The notes under the pieces were generated by a model. The model had not been told where the DNA came from. It worked only from the letters and a program-made list of their open reading frames with translations, and searched no databases. A stretch of 64,000 nt of DNA from Citrus sinensis (taxonomy: Eukaryota > Streptophyta > Magnoliopsida > Sapindales > Rutaceae): positions 24,372,501 through 24,436,500 of the forward strand of contig NC_068561.1 of the NCBI RefSeq assembly GCF_022201045.2, read 5' to 3'. Position numbers and translations under genes: made by a program. Below are positions 1 to 14,460 of the stretch, piece after piece; position 1 is the first letter of the stretch; each line of letters begins with the position of its first letter.

Positions 1-73
1 ATTCATAAGATTTTTCTACAACATAAATATATTATTTCAATTTCGTTATCTGGGTAGTGCGTTTGGCAGCCTT

Positions 74-81
74 TATAAATA
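74..81 (+). promoter_or_regulatory. TATA box of the CCD4 pseudogene
   Basis: TATAAATA lies 33 bases before the ATG at 114-116. The core promoter survives although the reading frame behind it is broken, so the pseudogene could still be transcribed. Transcription is an inference. Confidence 0.6.
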
Positions 82-113
82 CCCCCTTCCAATATTCCAT
101 TTTCATAGTAGCC

Positions 114-1752
114 ATGGACGCCTTCTCTTCCTCCACCTTATCAACATTACCATCTCATATACCACTCCTCTCTCAAACCAAAAAACCTCCACTATCGTTA
201 CCATCATCGTCCTTATCGCAAAGAAAGACCTCATTATCATCATCATCGCAAAGAAAGACGTCATCATCATCATCATCGGCTAGGACAATGATAGTCAATA
301 CAATCAACAATCTCTTCAACAACTTGATGATGATAAACTCTAATTATAAACTCCAACCATCTCTCGACCCAAAACGTGCACTTTCTAATAACTTTGCTCC
401 AGTGGATGAGCTTCCTCCAACACAATGCCAGGTAATACAAGGGTCACTCCCATCTTGCTTGGACGGTGCATACATTCGTAATGGCCCTAACCAACAATAA
501 CCTCCTCTTTCAGAGCCTTATCATCTCTTCGATGGTGATGGCATGCTGCACTGCATTAGAATCTCACAAGGCCAAGCCACCTTCTGTAGCCGCTGTGTCA
601 AAACTTACAAAATACACCATTGAAAACACTGTTGGTTCTCCCTTTGTTCCCCGCGCCTTCTCTAGCTTCAGTGGCCCTCTTGCGTTTCTAGCATGAGCTG
701 CTGTCCCTACAGCTCGTGTTCTCACAGGCCAACCTAGTATTAACAATGGATTTGGTCTAACAAACGCCAGTTTATCTTTCTTGGGAGACCATCTGTTTGC
801 GATTTGTGAAGGTGATCTCCCATATGCTGTACGCTTGACGTCTAATGGTGACACCGAAACTTTGGGACGTCATGATTTTGATGAAAAGTCAGGGATGAAC
901 ATGACTGCCCATCCGAAAAAAGACCCTGCAACAGACGAAACGTTTGCTTTCCGTTATGGTCCAATACCTCCGTTTGTGACACTTTTACTTTGATGCAAGG
1001 GGAGAGAAACAGATTGATGTACACATAGCAATGGCAGGACGTCACCCTCTTTTCATGCATGACTTTGCAATAACAAAGAAACATACCGTCTCTGTTGACA
1101 CCCAATTGAATATGTATTATACGGAAATGATTCTCCGAGGAGACTCTTTGCTGCATTCGGATCGAACCAAGGAGTCAAGAATTGGTGTCATTCCGCGATG
1201 CGCGAAAGATTCATTGCAAATGAGATGGTTTGACGTGCCGGGATTTAACAATATACATGCTATCAATGAATGGGATGAGGAGGACGGCAACGTAATCATT
1301 TTGGCACCAAACATATTATCTATTGAACAAGCATTTGGAAAAACAGAACTTGTTCCTTGTTTGATGGAAAAAGTGAGGATTGATCTCAGAACAGGAATAG
1401 TATCAAGGCATCCTATTTCAGCAAGAAATCTGGATATGGGGGTCATAAATCCGTGATATCTGGGAAAAAAGAACAGGTATCGGTATGCAGATAATATGTT
1501 TTTAAGAATACAAGATCCGGCGGTGTTGCGGCGAACACTGAAGCTGATGAAGATAATGGGTACGTGGTGTCGTATGTTCATGATGCGAAGACTGGTGAAT
1601 CAAAGTTCTTGGTGACGGATGCAAAATCACCTCATTTGGATATTGAGGCCGTAGTGAAGTCGACTCAGAGTGTGCCAACAGGTTCCCATGGCCTTTTTGT
1701 GAGGGAGATTGAACTTCGTAAACTTTACAAGTGCAAATATCCCATCACTTGA
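114..1752 (+). pseudogene. CCD4: Carotenoid cleavage dioxygenase 4 (CCD4) pseudogene
   Basis: Intronless remnant of a plastid carotenoid 9,10(9',10')-cleavage dioxygenase. The start gives a Ser-rich transit-peptide-like N-terminus (MDAFSSSTLSTLPSHIP). Family blocks follow in order: [71 protein letters not shown] and HGLFVRE. The four blocks holding the Fe(II)-binding histidines are all still recognisable. The frame is broken in several places: a stop at 498-500, a +1 shift near 610 in an A-run, CGA-to-TGA at 694-696, another shift near 975-985, a stop at 1454-1456, and loss of about 45-50 codons near 1515-1530 before the final block. CCD4 genes are often intronless, so lack of introns does not itself imply retroposition. 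Sequence between breaks stays close to the family, suggesting fairly recent loss. An assembly error is unlikely to explain so many lesions. Confidence 0.9.
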
Positions 1753-2327
1753 CAGATTTGCATTCAGGAAAGCTTAGGGGATCGTCAGCCTGAGAAACTA
1801 TGGTGAAAACATTGTGTGAAAATTATGAATCATAGATTGAAGACAAGGAAGAGCATTTTTTAAATAAAGTTGTAGCAAGAGCACAGCCAGTGGGGCAGAT
1901 TTTATGTAAAGTCATATCAAGACTCAGTTGATGTTGTTGTATGAGCATTCGATTTCCTACCTTTTAGTTACACTAATAAACATAAGCTTCTTTCAGAATT
2001 ATATGTATTTGATAGATGTTGATAATATATGAAGTACTGAAAACAAATAAAATAAGTAAACTAGAGGGAGCTTAATGATATATTGCAAGAGAGAATGTCG
2101 GCTTTTCATTATCGCTGGCTAGCTAGACAGATATACAGTGTTTCCTATTGCTAGCAAATAGAATGCTGACAATCAATGACGTGTAGATCATCAACAACTT
2201 TCTGTATAATGAACTTAACAAATTAATTCACAAAACAGTGCCTTTCCTAAAATATTAGTCTCTAAACATAAGTTTTGTTTTGGTCCTAGAATGAATTGCC
2301 AGAATGAAAGGCCAGAATCGGGATATA
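1753..2327. other. Intergenic, between CCD4 pseudogene and RUS1 3' end
   Basis: A/T-rich, no coding signal. AATAAA-like motifs near 1863 and 1973 could serve the CCD4 pseudogene. RUS1 converges on it from the right, so its 3' UTR probably occupies the right part. Confidence 0.6.
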
Positions 2328-5300
2328 TCAGCTTGCCACCGAAGGCTCCACATAACCAGGACGTATCCTATTAGGTAAAGGCCTTGCAATAAGACCATCA
2401 GTGACCCAACCTACGGAAGCGCTGTCACTTTTGACATGGTTAAATTCCCTTTGCACGTAGTCCAGTGAGATTTCTAGCCTTCCACCAGGTGCACAGTCAG
2501 CAGAAGTACTTGTTGCTACTATTCCCGCATTTCTTTCCAACCAATAGAGGTAACTCGCTTGGAACAATGACTTCAGCATGTCTTGAGGTAAAGCACTTTC
2601 TTTAAGCACGACCTGATCAAAGCAAGTAGACAGTCAAAACGTCAAGAAAAAGTTCAGTGCATTTGTTTTCTAACTTTGGAATGACAAAGTTAACTGTCTT
2701 CTCCGATTAATTCATTCTTTCAATTAAAGGGTAATCAAATGTTTTAAGTAGAAAAACATCAAAAAGGGAAAGAAACACTCAAATTTGAAAAAAAAAAATG
2801 ATGTGATGACATGAGACAACAAGGAGGTAGCTAATTACACAGAATTTTCCACCGTGCTCAGTCAAAATGTAGCCTTCATCTTCATATAAACTGAATAATG
2901 CATGAGCATCCTCCTTATTGTTGACAACATCACTGAGCTTTGATCCAAGCTGTAGCCGATGCTCAATTTCAACCGCAGCATCCTTCGCTTCCGATGATAG
3001 AACAAGTAATTGTGACTGAAAATGGATATTCACTAATAAGAATCAATAATACCACTACTACTGCATATGCATGTTAAACTTGTATGGTCACACTGCTCAG
3101 AATCATATAAATTCTCCAAGCATCCCAATCCCAGTACTTAAATCACCGAGCAATTGAGTGTTATGGAATGAATTTAGTCATTGTTAAATAGATTAATGCC
3201 CTGGTCCGATCTATTTCCCTTACTGAAGGTGCAGAAGAAAGATGAATGCTTAGAGGAGTGGGAGTATTTAATCACACACTGATGAATCCATAAACCAGGC
3301 TCTTGCTCACCACAAGGTACCAGCAAAATCAAGAACTTGAATTCATAAATGACTGGATAATGATGAGCATTGGAAGTTCTACAAAGCTAGATACTATAAT
3401 GCAGCACTATATATCCACCCTAACTAGGCCTGCTATGACTTATGATGCTGCAATGTAGTCTTTTTACAATTTTTAGTTTGGTGGTCATATGCACCTATAA
3501 CATTATTTAAAGTGATTTCTTCAACATAAAGCTCCCATAAGGTACGAGACAATAAAACCGCAGCTATATGCCCAGACACGTGCATTTTGAAATGAAAACC
3601 AGCATTAGCTTTCTTTGGTCTGTCAATTCTCAAATCTACGCTTCCTGATCATTTGGGATGTTTACCTTCCATTATTCTATTTTCTCTAGAATTTAACAAC
3701 TAGCAACAGAGGTAAGAAAATAAGAACTGAACTTACTTTGTTTGCAGACTTTATTTTAAAAAAATGAAAGGCTGGAAAAAGTGGTTCCTCATCATTGACC
3801 TCCTTGACTGGAGGAGCTTGGCCACTGAGGAGATATTCACTGAAGACCAGACCTGTTGTAACAGTAATACAACAAGAAACAAAAACTCTGTAATAGAGAT
3901 CATTATGAAAATGACTATGATGTAATAATGATTTCACGTTATAGGGCCAATTTCTATTGCTGCTAGAAAATCCAAGTTGACATGATATCACACAGAAGTA
4001 ATGGAGTATGCAAATGATATCACAAAGGTATACTATCTATTCATTAGGGATCAAATAAGTATTTCATGTACATTGCGAACTTTTTCATTGAAATATTCAA
4101 GTCGAAATGTAACAATACCAATGCCAAAACACTTCTAATCAAAAAAACAAAAAAAAAGGATAAAAGAAAGAAAGAAAAGGACTGAATGAAAGAGGAGACT
4201 TACTTGCACGGTAGGGATTTAAAGTCCTAAGTTCAATGGACTGGTATGACTTCAGATTACAGTACATGTGAATCCATGTCACAACACTGAAGGAAGCAAG
4301 TGCAAAAGGCATAGATGAGCCTATATGATTAGCCAATGCTATACCAAGCATGATACCAATAGCTTTGCTCACCATTCCTTGAGCTTCACCTTTAGCAATT
4401 ACCTAAAATTAATAATTCCATTCAGAAAAGATATGCTGGACGACAAAGGGAATTTAATATATAGTAGCACTATAAAAACTAGTAAATAAAAAAGAAAACT
4501 GCATTCACCTCAGCAAAGTTCCTTCGAGCAGCAAAACCAGCATAGAAGCAGCTCCTTGTTGATGCCTGTGAATTGATGAGTGTAAACTTTCATTAAATGT
4601 ACATCATATATTAGGTGGGTCAATGTGAAAAGAAAACAACAGAACATCACAACATTCACAGACTGTGAAATTGTTCATAAAGCAGAGAAACTGAACACAA
4701 TGTTAATTTAAAGATATGGTGGACATAAATGGCTAATACGATATCCAACCAGGTATCTACACCTAAACCATCTAACTTAAAAAAAACAGAATTGAATTCA
4801 GTAGGAAGTTTTTCCATTTCAGCTCCAAACTCTGCATTACAACAGCATCATAATAAAGTTTGGAACGTGCTAAAAACAAACACCAACATTGTTTGTAGTA
4901 CCTGAATGAGTGCAGCGGCTGAACGACCAGCTCCAGCAGCAGCACCAATGAAAACAAAATGGTGCGGAAAAGCAGGAGTTAACATCTCTAATCCAAAGGC
5001 AGCATTTTCCAAAAGATCAGCAAACAACCTCCACCCTTTAGGATTCACATCAAAATGCCTTCCGAAATTTGACAACATAATTTTACTAAGATACCCGATT
5101 CCATCTTTAAGTACCCAATTAATAGCAGCTGCTGTAGGAATAGCTCCTTTACCCAATCCAATAGCATAAAGCAAAGCCTACATCACATCTCTTAAATATA
5201 AAACAAAAAACAAAAAATTGACTGCCAGGCGTTCGAAGAAAGTTCTCAATCAGAATTATTGCTTTTTTTTTTGGGGGCAGTTACCTGGGTAGCAAGAACG

Positions 5301-5935
5301 CCACTAATTTGGCTGGCAACGCCCTGAACGCTCCGCCAAAGAGAGTAGTTCAAATAATCACTAGTGACACTATCAGGAAAACCTTCGGGTAGCATGAATT
5401 GCACAAAGAGTTCTCTACACTCATCCCATAATTTATTAACAGATAACAGCGACGATAACGAAGCATTACTTGCACTTGCAACAACAAATGCATCTTTTGT
5501 GAAATCAGGAATCAGCTTGGTCCGCTTGCTTCCCTTTACTTCCCAAACGGCGTCGTATTCCTTATTGCCGTCGTCCTCAGAACTTGTTGCAGTTCTTGCA
5601 ATTGCTGTGGCCACTTGCAAGTGACAGAAACAATACAAAAGCGATGGTACAAACAAGAGAAGTGAATAAAAAGACCCTGAAGAATCATCATCACCACCAT
5701 TCCCGCCGTGCCACCACCAAGAACCAGAGGGGTTATTGTTATTGTTGTTGTTGTTGTTGTTGCCGCTGCTACCGCCATTGCCAATGGAGCAAGAGAGCAA
5801 AGGGAAGTGAAATTTATCGAATGCTTTAGTGTTAATAACAAAATTTTGTTTCCAATACGGAAAATGTAATGGGGATTGTGGGGATGGTGACAGCCCAATT
5901 CCATTGAGGTACAAGGCCCTGCTAACGCACCCCAT
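2328..5935 (-). CDS. RUS1: Root UVB sensitive 1-type protein (DUF647), chloroplast
   Basis: Seven coding exons, all GT-AG and in phase: 5285-5935, 4902-5177, 4509-4565, 4204-4402, 3737-3852, 2839-3015, 2328-2612; 586 aa, near the roughly 600 aa of Arabidopsis RUS1. The N-terminal 160 residues are plastid-transit-like, then low complexity with an Asn run (about residues 58-68) and a Gly/Trp patch ([12 protein letters not shown]). The DUF647/RUS domain starts around residue 190 with [19 protein letters not shown] and contains [29 protein letters not shown], a Gly/Ala stretch ([17 protein letters not shown]) and [16 protein letters not shown]. The C-terminal 200 residues include the RUS tail, ending [12 protein letters not shown]1 is known to be needed for early seedling development and UV-B response and works with RUS2; its biochemical activity is unsettled. 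Start is the ATG at 5933-5935. An in-frame ATG upstream at 6077-6079 is treated as 5' UTR because the added 48 residues are GA-repeat-encoded. RUS1 rather than another RUS paralogue is inferred from the long transit-like N-terminus. Confidence 0.88.
5733..5762. repeat. Trinucleotide microsatellite coding poly-Asn in RUS1
   Basis: (TTG/TTA)n on the plus strand, read as AAC/AAT codons in RUS1 exon 1, giving a run of ten Asn between GNGGSSG and PSGSWWW. It falls in the low-complexity linker before the RUS domain, where length variation should be tolerated. Confidence 0.9.
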
Positions 5936-5994
5936 TATTTTTCTTCTTCTTTTTTTATTTAACGATGTTTCTGCAAGTGAAGCGTACGCTGCAA

Positions 5995-6034
5995 TCTCTC
6001 TCTCTCTCTCTCTCGCTCCCTCCCTCCCTCCCTC
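5995..6034. repeat. (CT)n(CCCT)n microsatellite in RUS1 5' leader
   Basis: A CT run passing into CCCT/CTCC units, GA-rich on the transcribed minus strand, 60-100 bases before the RUS1 start. GAGA-type tracts near transcription starts are common in plant promoters and bind BPC/BBR proteins; that role here is inferred. Confidence 0.8.
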
Positions 6035-6554
6035 TTGGCGCTCGTGGAAGAAGGAAACTCTCAAACCGGCAAAAGGCAAAGGGTTAGTGTGAAACGTATC
6101 TTTATAGTTTTCAAAACTAGCAAATTAGTCCACGAGTTCGCGATTTTGTTCAATAAAAAAAGTTGGCGCATTAATTTATGATTTTTTTTAAATTTTGAAA
6201 ACAGATTTAGAGAATTAAATATTCATTACTCCGCAGGCTTTAATTATAAATGCGACAATAATAATCTATTCAGATACTGTCTATATTATTGACCAATATT
6301 TAATCGATGAACTCGTGCGACAATATGCAAAAGATATAAAACATTAAAATAACTCGATAACAATAAGAATTTGGTCAGTTTTGGCAAACGGAATTGCGAT
6401 TGGAAGACAGATATTAATTTGGAAAACGTGGTAAACTTGTGGGTTAATTTGGTGCTTTTGTCAAACCATAGGGACAAGTATGATAATAACCCAAACAGGA
6501 AGTTACCCTAATGAACGATATCGTTTCTCTCCGTGATTTTGGCTTGAAACGAAC

Positions 6555-6560
6555 GGCCCA
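6555..6560 (-). promoter_or_regulatory. Site II (TGGGCC) motif upstream of TFIIIA
   Basis: GGCCCA on the plus strand, about 150 bases before the TFIIIA ATG. The motif class is bound by TCP factors and is frequent in ribosome-biogenesis promoters. A single hexamer is weak evidence. Confidence 0.35.
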
Positions 6561-6708
6561 GATGTATTGTAGCTCATCCAACAGTCAGTTATAAAAGACG
6601 GTTTCTGGATTGTGTTATTTATCTAGCCGCCGGATCGCTTACCCTAACTTCACTGTAAACTCTCTCTTCCCAGTTATATATTGCCGCGATAATCAGTTAT
6701 TGTATTGA

Positions 6709-9120
6709 ATGGAGGAGGTCTCTGATATGGAAGAAGAAAAAGGATTGGAAGAACGGCCAAAATCAAGAGACGTAAGGCGTTATTACTGTGATTACTGTGG
6801 GATTTGCAGGTCCAAGAAGTCTCTCATTCTTTCCCACATCGCCTCTCACCATAAGGTTTGATTCTCTTGCCTTTTTTGTTTAATGAAAAAAATTTGTTTC
6901 ACATAATTAGGAATTTTAGATTCTTAAGGGATTATTGAAATTCAACTTTTTGCTCATATGGTTTTGTATTTTGACTTCAATTGTAATTTGCTGTCTAAGC
7001 TTCTGTGAAAACCGTAGTATTTGACGCTTATCTGAGAAACCAATTTTGTCTTTTACCCAAAAAAGGTGTTTTTCTTTTTAATAAAAATCTGGGTTCAATT
7101 ATTCAATTGCTTTGCACTTTAATTGAGCGTTAGTGAGTCAAGTTTCAAGGGTAACAACGTTTGCTGCTAGAATTTAGTGGGTGGCTCGAGTGTCCAACTT
7201 GAATTCTCTGAGCTGCTTGGGAATTTCTGATGATGAACAAACAATTACACTAAGTACAGTTGTGCCCGTCTATCTTATAGTTTTTTATTTTATTGATTCT
7301 TTTCTATCAGGAAGATGAGGAAAGGGTTGATGGGGATGGGGAAACAAAAGGAGTGCAATGCAATACATGCGAGGAATGTGGTGCTAGTTTCAAGAAACCT
7401 GCTTACTTGAAACAACACATGCTGAGTCATTTGCTTGAGGTATTTCAGAATAATTGTTGGGCATCTTTCCTTTTCCACAGAGTTCTTTTTCAAGAGTACA
7501 TTCATTGTGGTCTTTTTCCTGTTACATGGCAAAATTCCTCTGCTGATGTCTTGTTTTATAATCCTTCATCAAGAAAAGAACTTTCAATACCTAGTTAGTG
7601 GGATCCTTTTCATATTGTTTGTGTCAATTAAAGATCAATAATTTTGCAGGAATTTTGGTTTTTGAGAAATCTGAAAAAAACCATGGAATTTGTAGCGTGA
7701 AGCATTGGATCCCTCACAGAGAACTCCAAAATGCAAGAGGTTGCAATTTTAAACTTGAATGGACCAGTATCAGGTTGGGAGACCTCCTGAGAAGCTCCAT
7801 CAAGTAAGCCTCATTCACGCAATCTTCCGAATCGAGGTTTGGATATGTATGCTTGCACTTAGGTTTGTCAACTATGCAGTGGATCACTGCTGATTCATTT
7901 GATTTGCTGCAGAGGCCATTTCGCTGCTCGGCTGATGATTGCCATGCCAGCTATAGAAGAAAAGATCACTTGACTCGGCATCTATTACGGCATCAAGGAA
8001 AATTATTTAAGTGTCCAATAGAAAACTGCAATCGTGAATTTACCATTCAGGGCAATATGAAAAGACATGTGAAAGAACTTCATCATGAGGGCACCACATC
8101 CACTGATTCTGGTGATCAGAAGCAGTACATCTGTCAGGAAATTGGGTGTGGAAAAGTATTCAAATATGCCTCCAAGTTGCGGCAACACGAGGATTCTCAT
8201 GGTCTGTTGCTTAAATTCCAAATTAATATGAAATTTTGTAACATAATATTTGTTATAGTGAATGTTTGAAGTGTTGTTTGAGTTGAAGTTGGCAGTCTGC
8301 AAGCTCTGACCAACATGTTTGTGTCCACAGTTAATCTAGACTCTGTGGAGGCATTTTGTTCTGAACCTGGATGTATGAAGTATTTTACGAATAAACAATG
8401 CCTAGAGGCCCACATCAGGTCATGCCACCAATATATTCCATGTGAGATATGTGGGTCCATGCAGTTGAAAAAGAATATCAAGCGACATGTCCGCACACAT
8501 GAAGCCAGAGATTTATCTGAGAGAATTAAATGCCAATTCAAGGGCTGCCTCCTCTCATTCTCAACTGTAAGAAGCAGCTACCTTTGAGTTCCCTCTGCTG
8601 CCACCTCCACACCCGCCCCACTTCTTCTTTTGGCCTGAATTGATTTTCTTGCATTATATATGTTACTTATTTAATATCTTTCCACCATTGGTCTATCTGT
8701 TTGCAGAACTCAAACCTCCGGCAGCATGTGAAAGCTGTGCACTATGAAATCAAGCCTTTTGCCTGTAGCTTTTTTGGTTGTGGCATGAGATTTGCCTTCA
8801 AGCATGTGAGAGATAACCATGAGAAATCTGGGCACCATGTTTATTCTTCTGTGAGTGTACTGTGAAAATAATGTCAAGACAGCTTTCATTTTTTTCCAAT
8901 ATTTTCTCATTTAGCTTGGTAAAACATCATGATTAGCACTGATAAAAACCATACTCTGTTTTTGCTTTGGTATCAGGGGGATTTTGTAGAGTCGGATGAG
9001 CGGTTCAGGTCAAGGGAGAGGGGTGGGCGAAAGAGGAAATGTCCAACCGTGGAAATGCTGATACGAAAGAGGGTTTCGCTGCCGAGTCCCACCCAATCTT
9101 GTAATCTTTACGAAGATTGA
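6709..9120 (+). CDS. TFIIIA: Transcription factor IIIA, nine C2H2 zinc fingers
   Basis: Coding exons when the cassette exon is skipped: 6709-6855, 7311-7439, 7913-8201, 8331-8566, 8707-8850, 8977-9120; 362 aa, all joints in phase. TFIIIA binds the internal control region of 5S rRNA genes to recruit TFIIIB/Pol III, and also binds 5S rRNA. Nine C2H2 fingers can be read: YYCDYCGICRSKKSL, NTCEECGASFKKPAYL, FRCSADDCHASYRRKDHL, FKCPIENCNREFTIQGNM, YICQEIGCGKVFKYASKL, AFCSEPGCMKYFTNKQCL, IPCEICGSMQLKKNI, IKCQFKGCLLSFSTNSNL and FACSFFGCGMRFAFKHV. The tail has a basic nuclear-localisation-like patch (RSRERGGRKRKCP). The C-C-H-H pairs are intact in the fingers checked. A 154-nt alternative exon between exons 2 and 3 is a 5S rRNA mimic and decides whether protein is made. 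Plant TFIIIA is usually about 370-410 aa, so this one is slightly short. Identification is firm because fingers and mimic exon agree. Confidence 0.95.
7650..7803 (+). ncRNA. P5SM: 5S rRNA-mimic cassette exon of TFIIIA
   Basis: Alternative exon with acceptor AG at 7648-7649 and donor GT at 7804-7805. Two stretches copy plant 5S rRNA: 7707-7727 (GGATCCC..CA..GAACTCC, the helix II-III/loop B region) and 7766-7797 (AGTA.CAGG.TGGGAGACCTCCTG.GAAG, the helix IV-V/loop E region). The central part between them has diverged. The exon is 154 nt, not a multiple of three, and has an in-frame TGA at 7698-7700 when joined to exon 2, so inclusion should send the mRNA to nonsense-mediated decay. Established knowledge: the land-plant P5SM is recognised by ribosomal protein L5, which promotes skipping. 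It is not a 5S rRNA gene, since it lacks the full 120-nt sequence and a Pol III terminator context. Confidence 0.93.
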
Positions 9121-10047
9121 TGATACTCCTGATTGACCTAGGTTTGCAGTATATAGGTACTGCCATTAGATTTCCTCATTGAAATTTTGCAGTCACATCC
9201 GTCTACTCCATTTACACTGTATGTACCTACTTCAAAGACTATTAAAGTATTAACATATAATCTATGTATAGTTGAAAAATGAAAATATAGGCTGCTTCTT
9301 ATCTCTTGTAAGGCCATTGCCTATTGGTGTTTGCGCAATTATGACCCTTGATTATGAGTACCGTTCAACATGGATTAACAATAAAATCAGAAAGATCACA
9401 AAATGCTAAAACGCGATATGATCCTACCCATCAAAGATTACTTGTTTTACTTAGGTATGTACGCGTGTGTATATATATATATTAAAATGTTAAATATAAC
9501 AGCCGTTTTTCGCCCCTGGTACAACCTAATAATAACTGCCGCAATTTGCCTCCAATACAAGCTAATAAATTAATAATATCATTTGGATCTACTAATCGAA
9601 AAGAAGGAAAAAAAATCATTTGGCAATATTATCAGTGGGTTCCGTTTTGATGCCGTGCAATCAAGCAATTATAATCATTCATTTCATACAATATATTCAG
9701 TAACTTACCATTTCATTAAGGCTAATCTTAAGAGTCCATACAGCATTTGTTCTTTTCACATGCTTTCAGCAAGCAAATTTGAGTAATCGAACAACAAATT
9801 CAATTTGGTGTATTGCATATCAAATATTTAAAAGAAAAACTGGCACAAGCATTTATCCACAAGATCAAGAAAGCCGCGAATACACGATTACAAACTAGGC
9901 AAATCCAGAGATGACTGTAAAAAGCCATTCCATGTAGTAAGACTTTTCAGTAAAACTGCAAGTAAAGACAGTCGGCAAATTTCGCAAACAATCAAAACCA
10001 AAGGCTTCACAATAATGTCAACACTCTAATAGCATATACAACAGATA
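9121..10047. other. Intergenic between convergent TFIIIA and CDKA
   Basis: Contains both 3' UTRs, a short (TA)n at about 9468-9482, and otherwise A/T-rich sequence. An AATAAAA motif at about 9379-9385 may be the TFIIIA poly(A) signal. No convincing coding sequence; the short frame at 9583-9786 has no family resemblance. Confidence 0.6.
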
Positions 10048-13848
<3,801 letters not shown>

Positions 13849-14460
13849 TCAGTCTTAATGTAACAGCTACACGAACGAGGCGTCCTAAAAGCCAAGATTA
13901 AGTAAAAGTTTACAGTAAAACACAGCCACATTTCCTACTAATGTAGTATCCGAATTCACAAAAATGAAACAAATAAATGTTACTGATAAATAAATAAAAA
14001 TTATATACTATAAATAGCTAAATTCTGCGCATCCTTGTGGTCAGATTTAAGCAATGTGAGGATTAAAAACACACGAATCTCATGAAACGGTTGTAAATTT
14101 TACCATTCAATTTATTAATAATGGATCATTTGTCGAAGGCAGTGCGAACGAAGGAGAAAATTTTGTAAAATGAAAAAAAAAATAAATTGCATTAGACGAT
14201 CGAAAGAAACCTTGCTACCGACGGACGGCGACAAGAACGGCACGAATCGACGGCGTAGGTGGCGGCAGTGTGTTATGAAGAGAAAATTAACCGCTTACGA
14301 AAGAGAAAAATACAAATGCATAATACAGTAACAGACGCGAGGACGATCCAAGCCGACGGGGGAGATCGCCGGAGTAAGAATGAGGTGATTGGAGTCAGCG
14401 GCGGCGGTGGAAGAAGTGAGTTTTATGAGTGAGAACAGAGTAGAGTGGTAGGTTTTGGAT
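13849..14460 (-). promoter_or_regulatory. CDKA 5' leader, leader intron and promoter
   Basis: On the minus strand, CTTTTAG|GACGCCTCG at about 13884 looks like an acceptor and AAG|GTTTCT near 14209 a donor, giving a leader intron of about 325 bases. Right of it lies a G/C-richer leader/promoter with CGG-type repeats (14340-14412). No TATA box was seen. Leader limits are inferred. Confidence 0.5.

Larger units (their letters stand above)
5936..6708. promoter_or_regulatory. Divergent RUS1 / TFIIIA promoter region
   Basis: 773 bases separate the two start codons. The left part holds the RUS1 leader with the GA/CT tract. The TFIIIA side has GGCCCA at 6555-6560 (reverse of the TGGGCC site II/TCP motif often found in front of translation-related plant genes) and no clear TATA box. 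A/T-rich elsewhere; no further coding signal. Sharing of regulatory sites is an inference from the spacing. Confidence 0.55.

Noticed and set aside
7707-7797. A genuine 5S rRNA gene
   Set aside because: Only two blocks match 5S rRNA, the middle is diverged, and the segment has splice sites inside TFIIIA. It is the P5SM exon.
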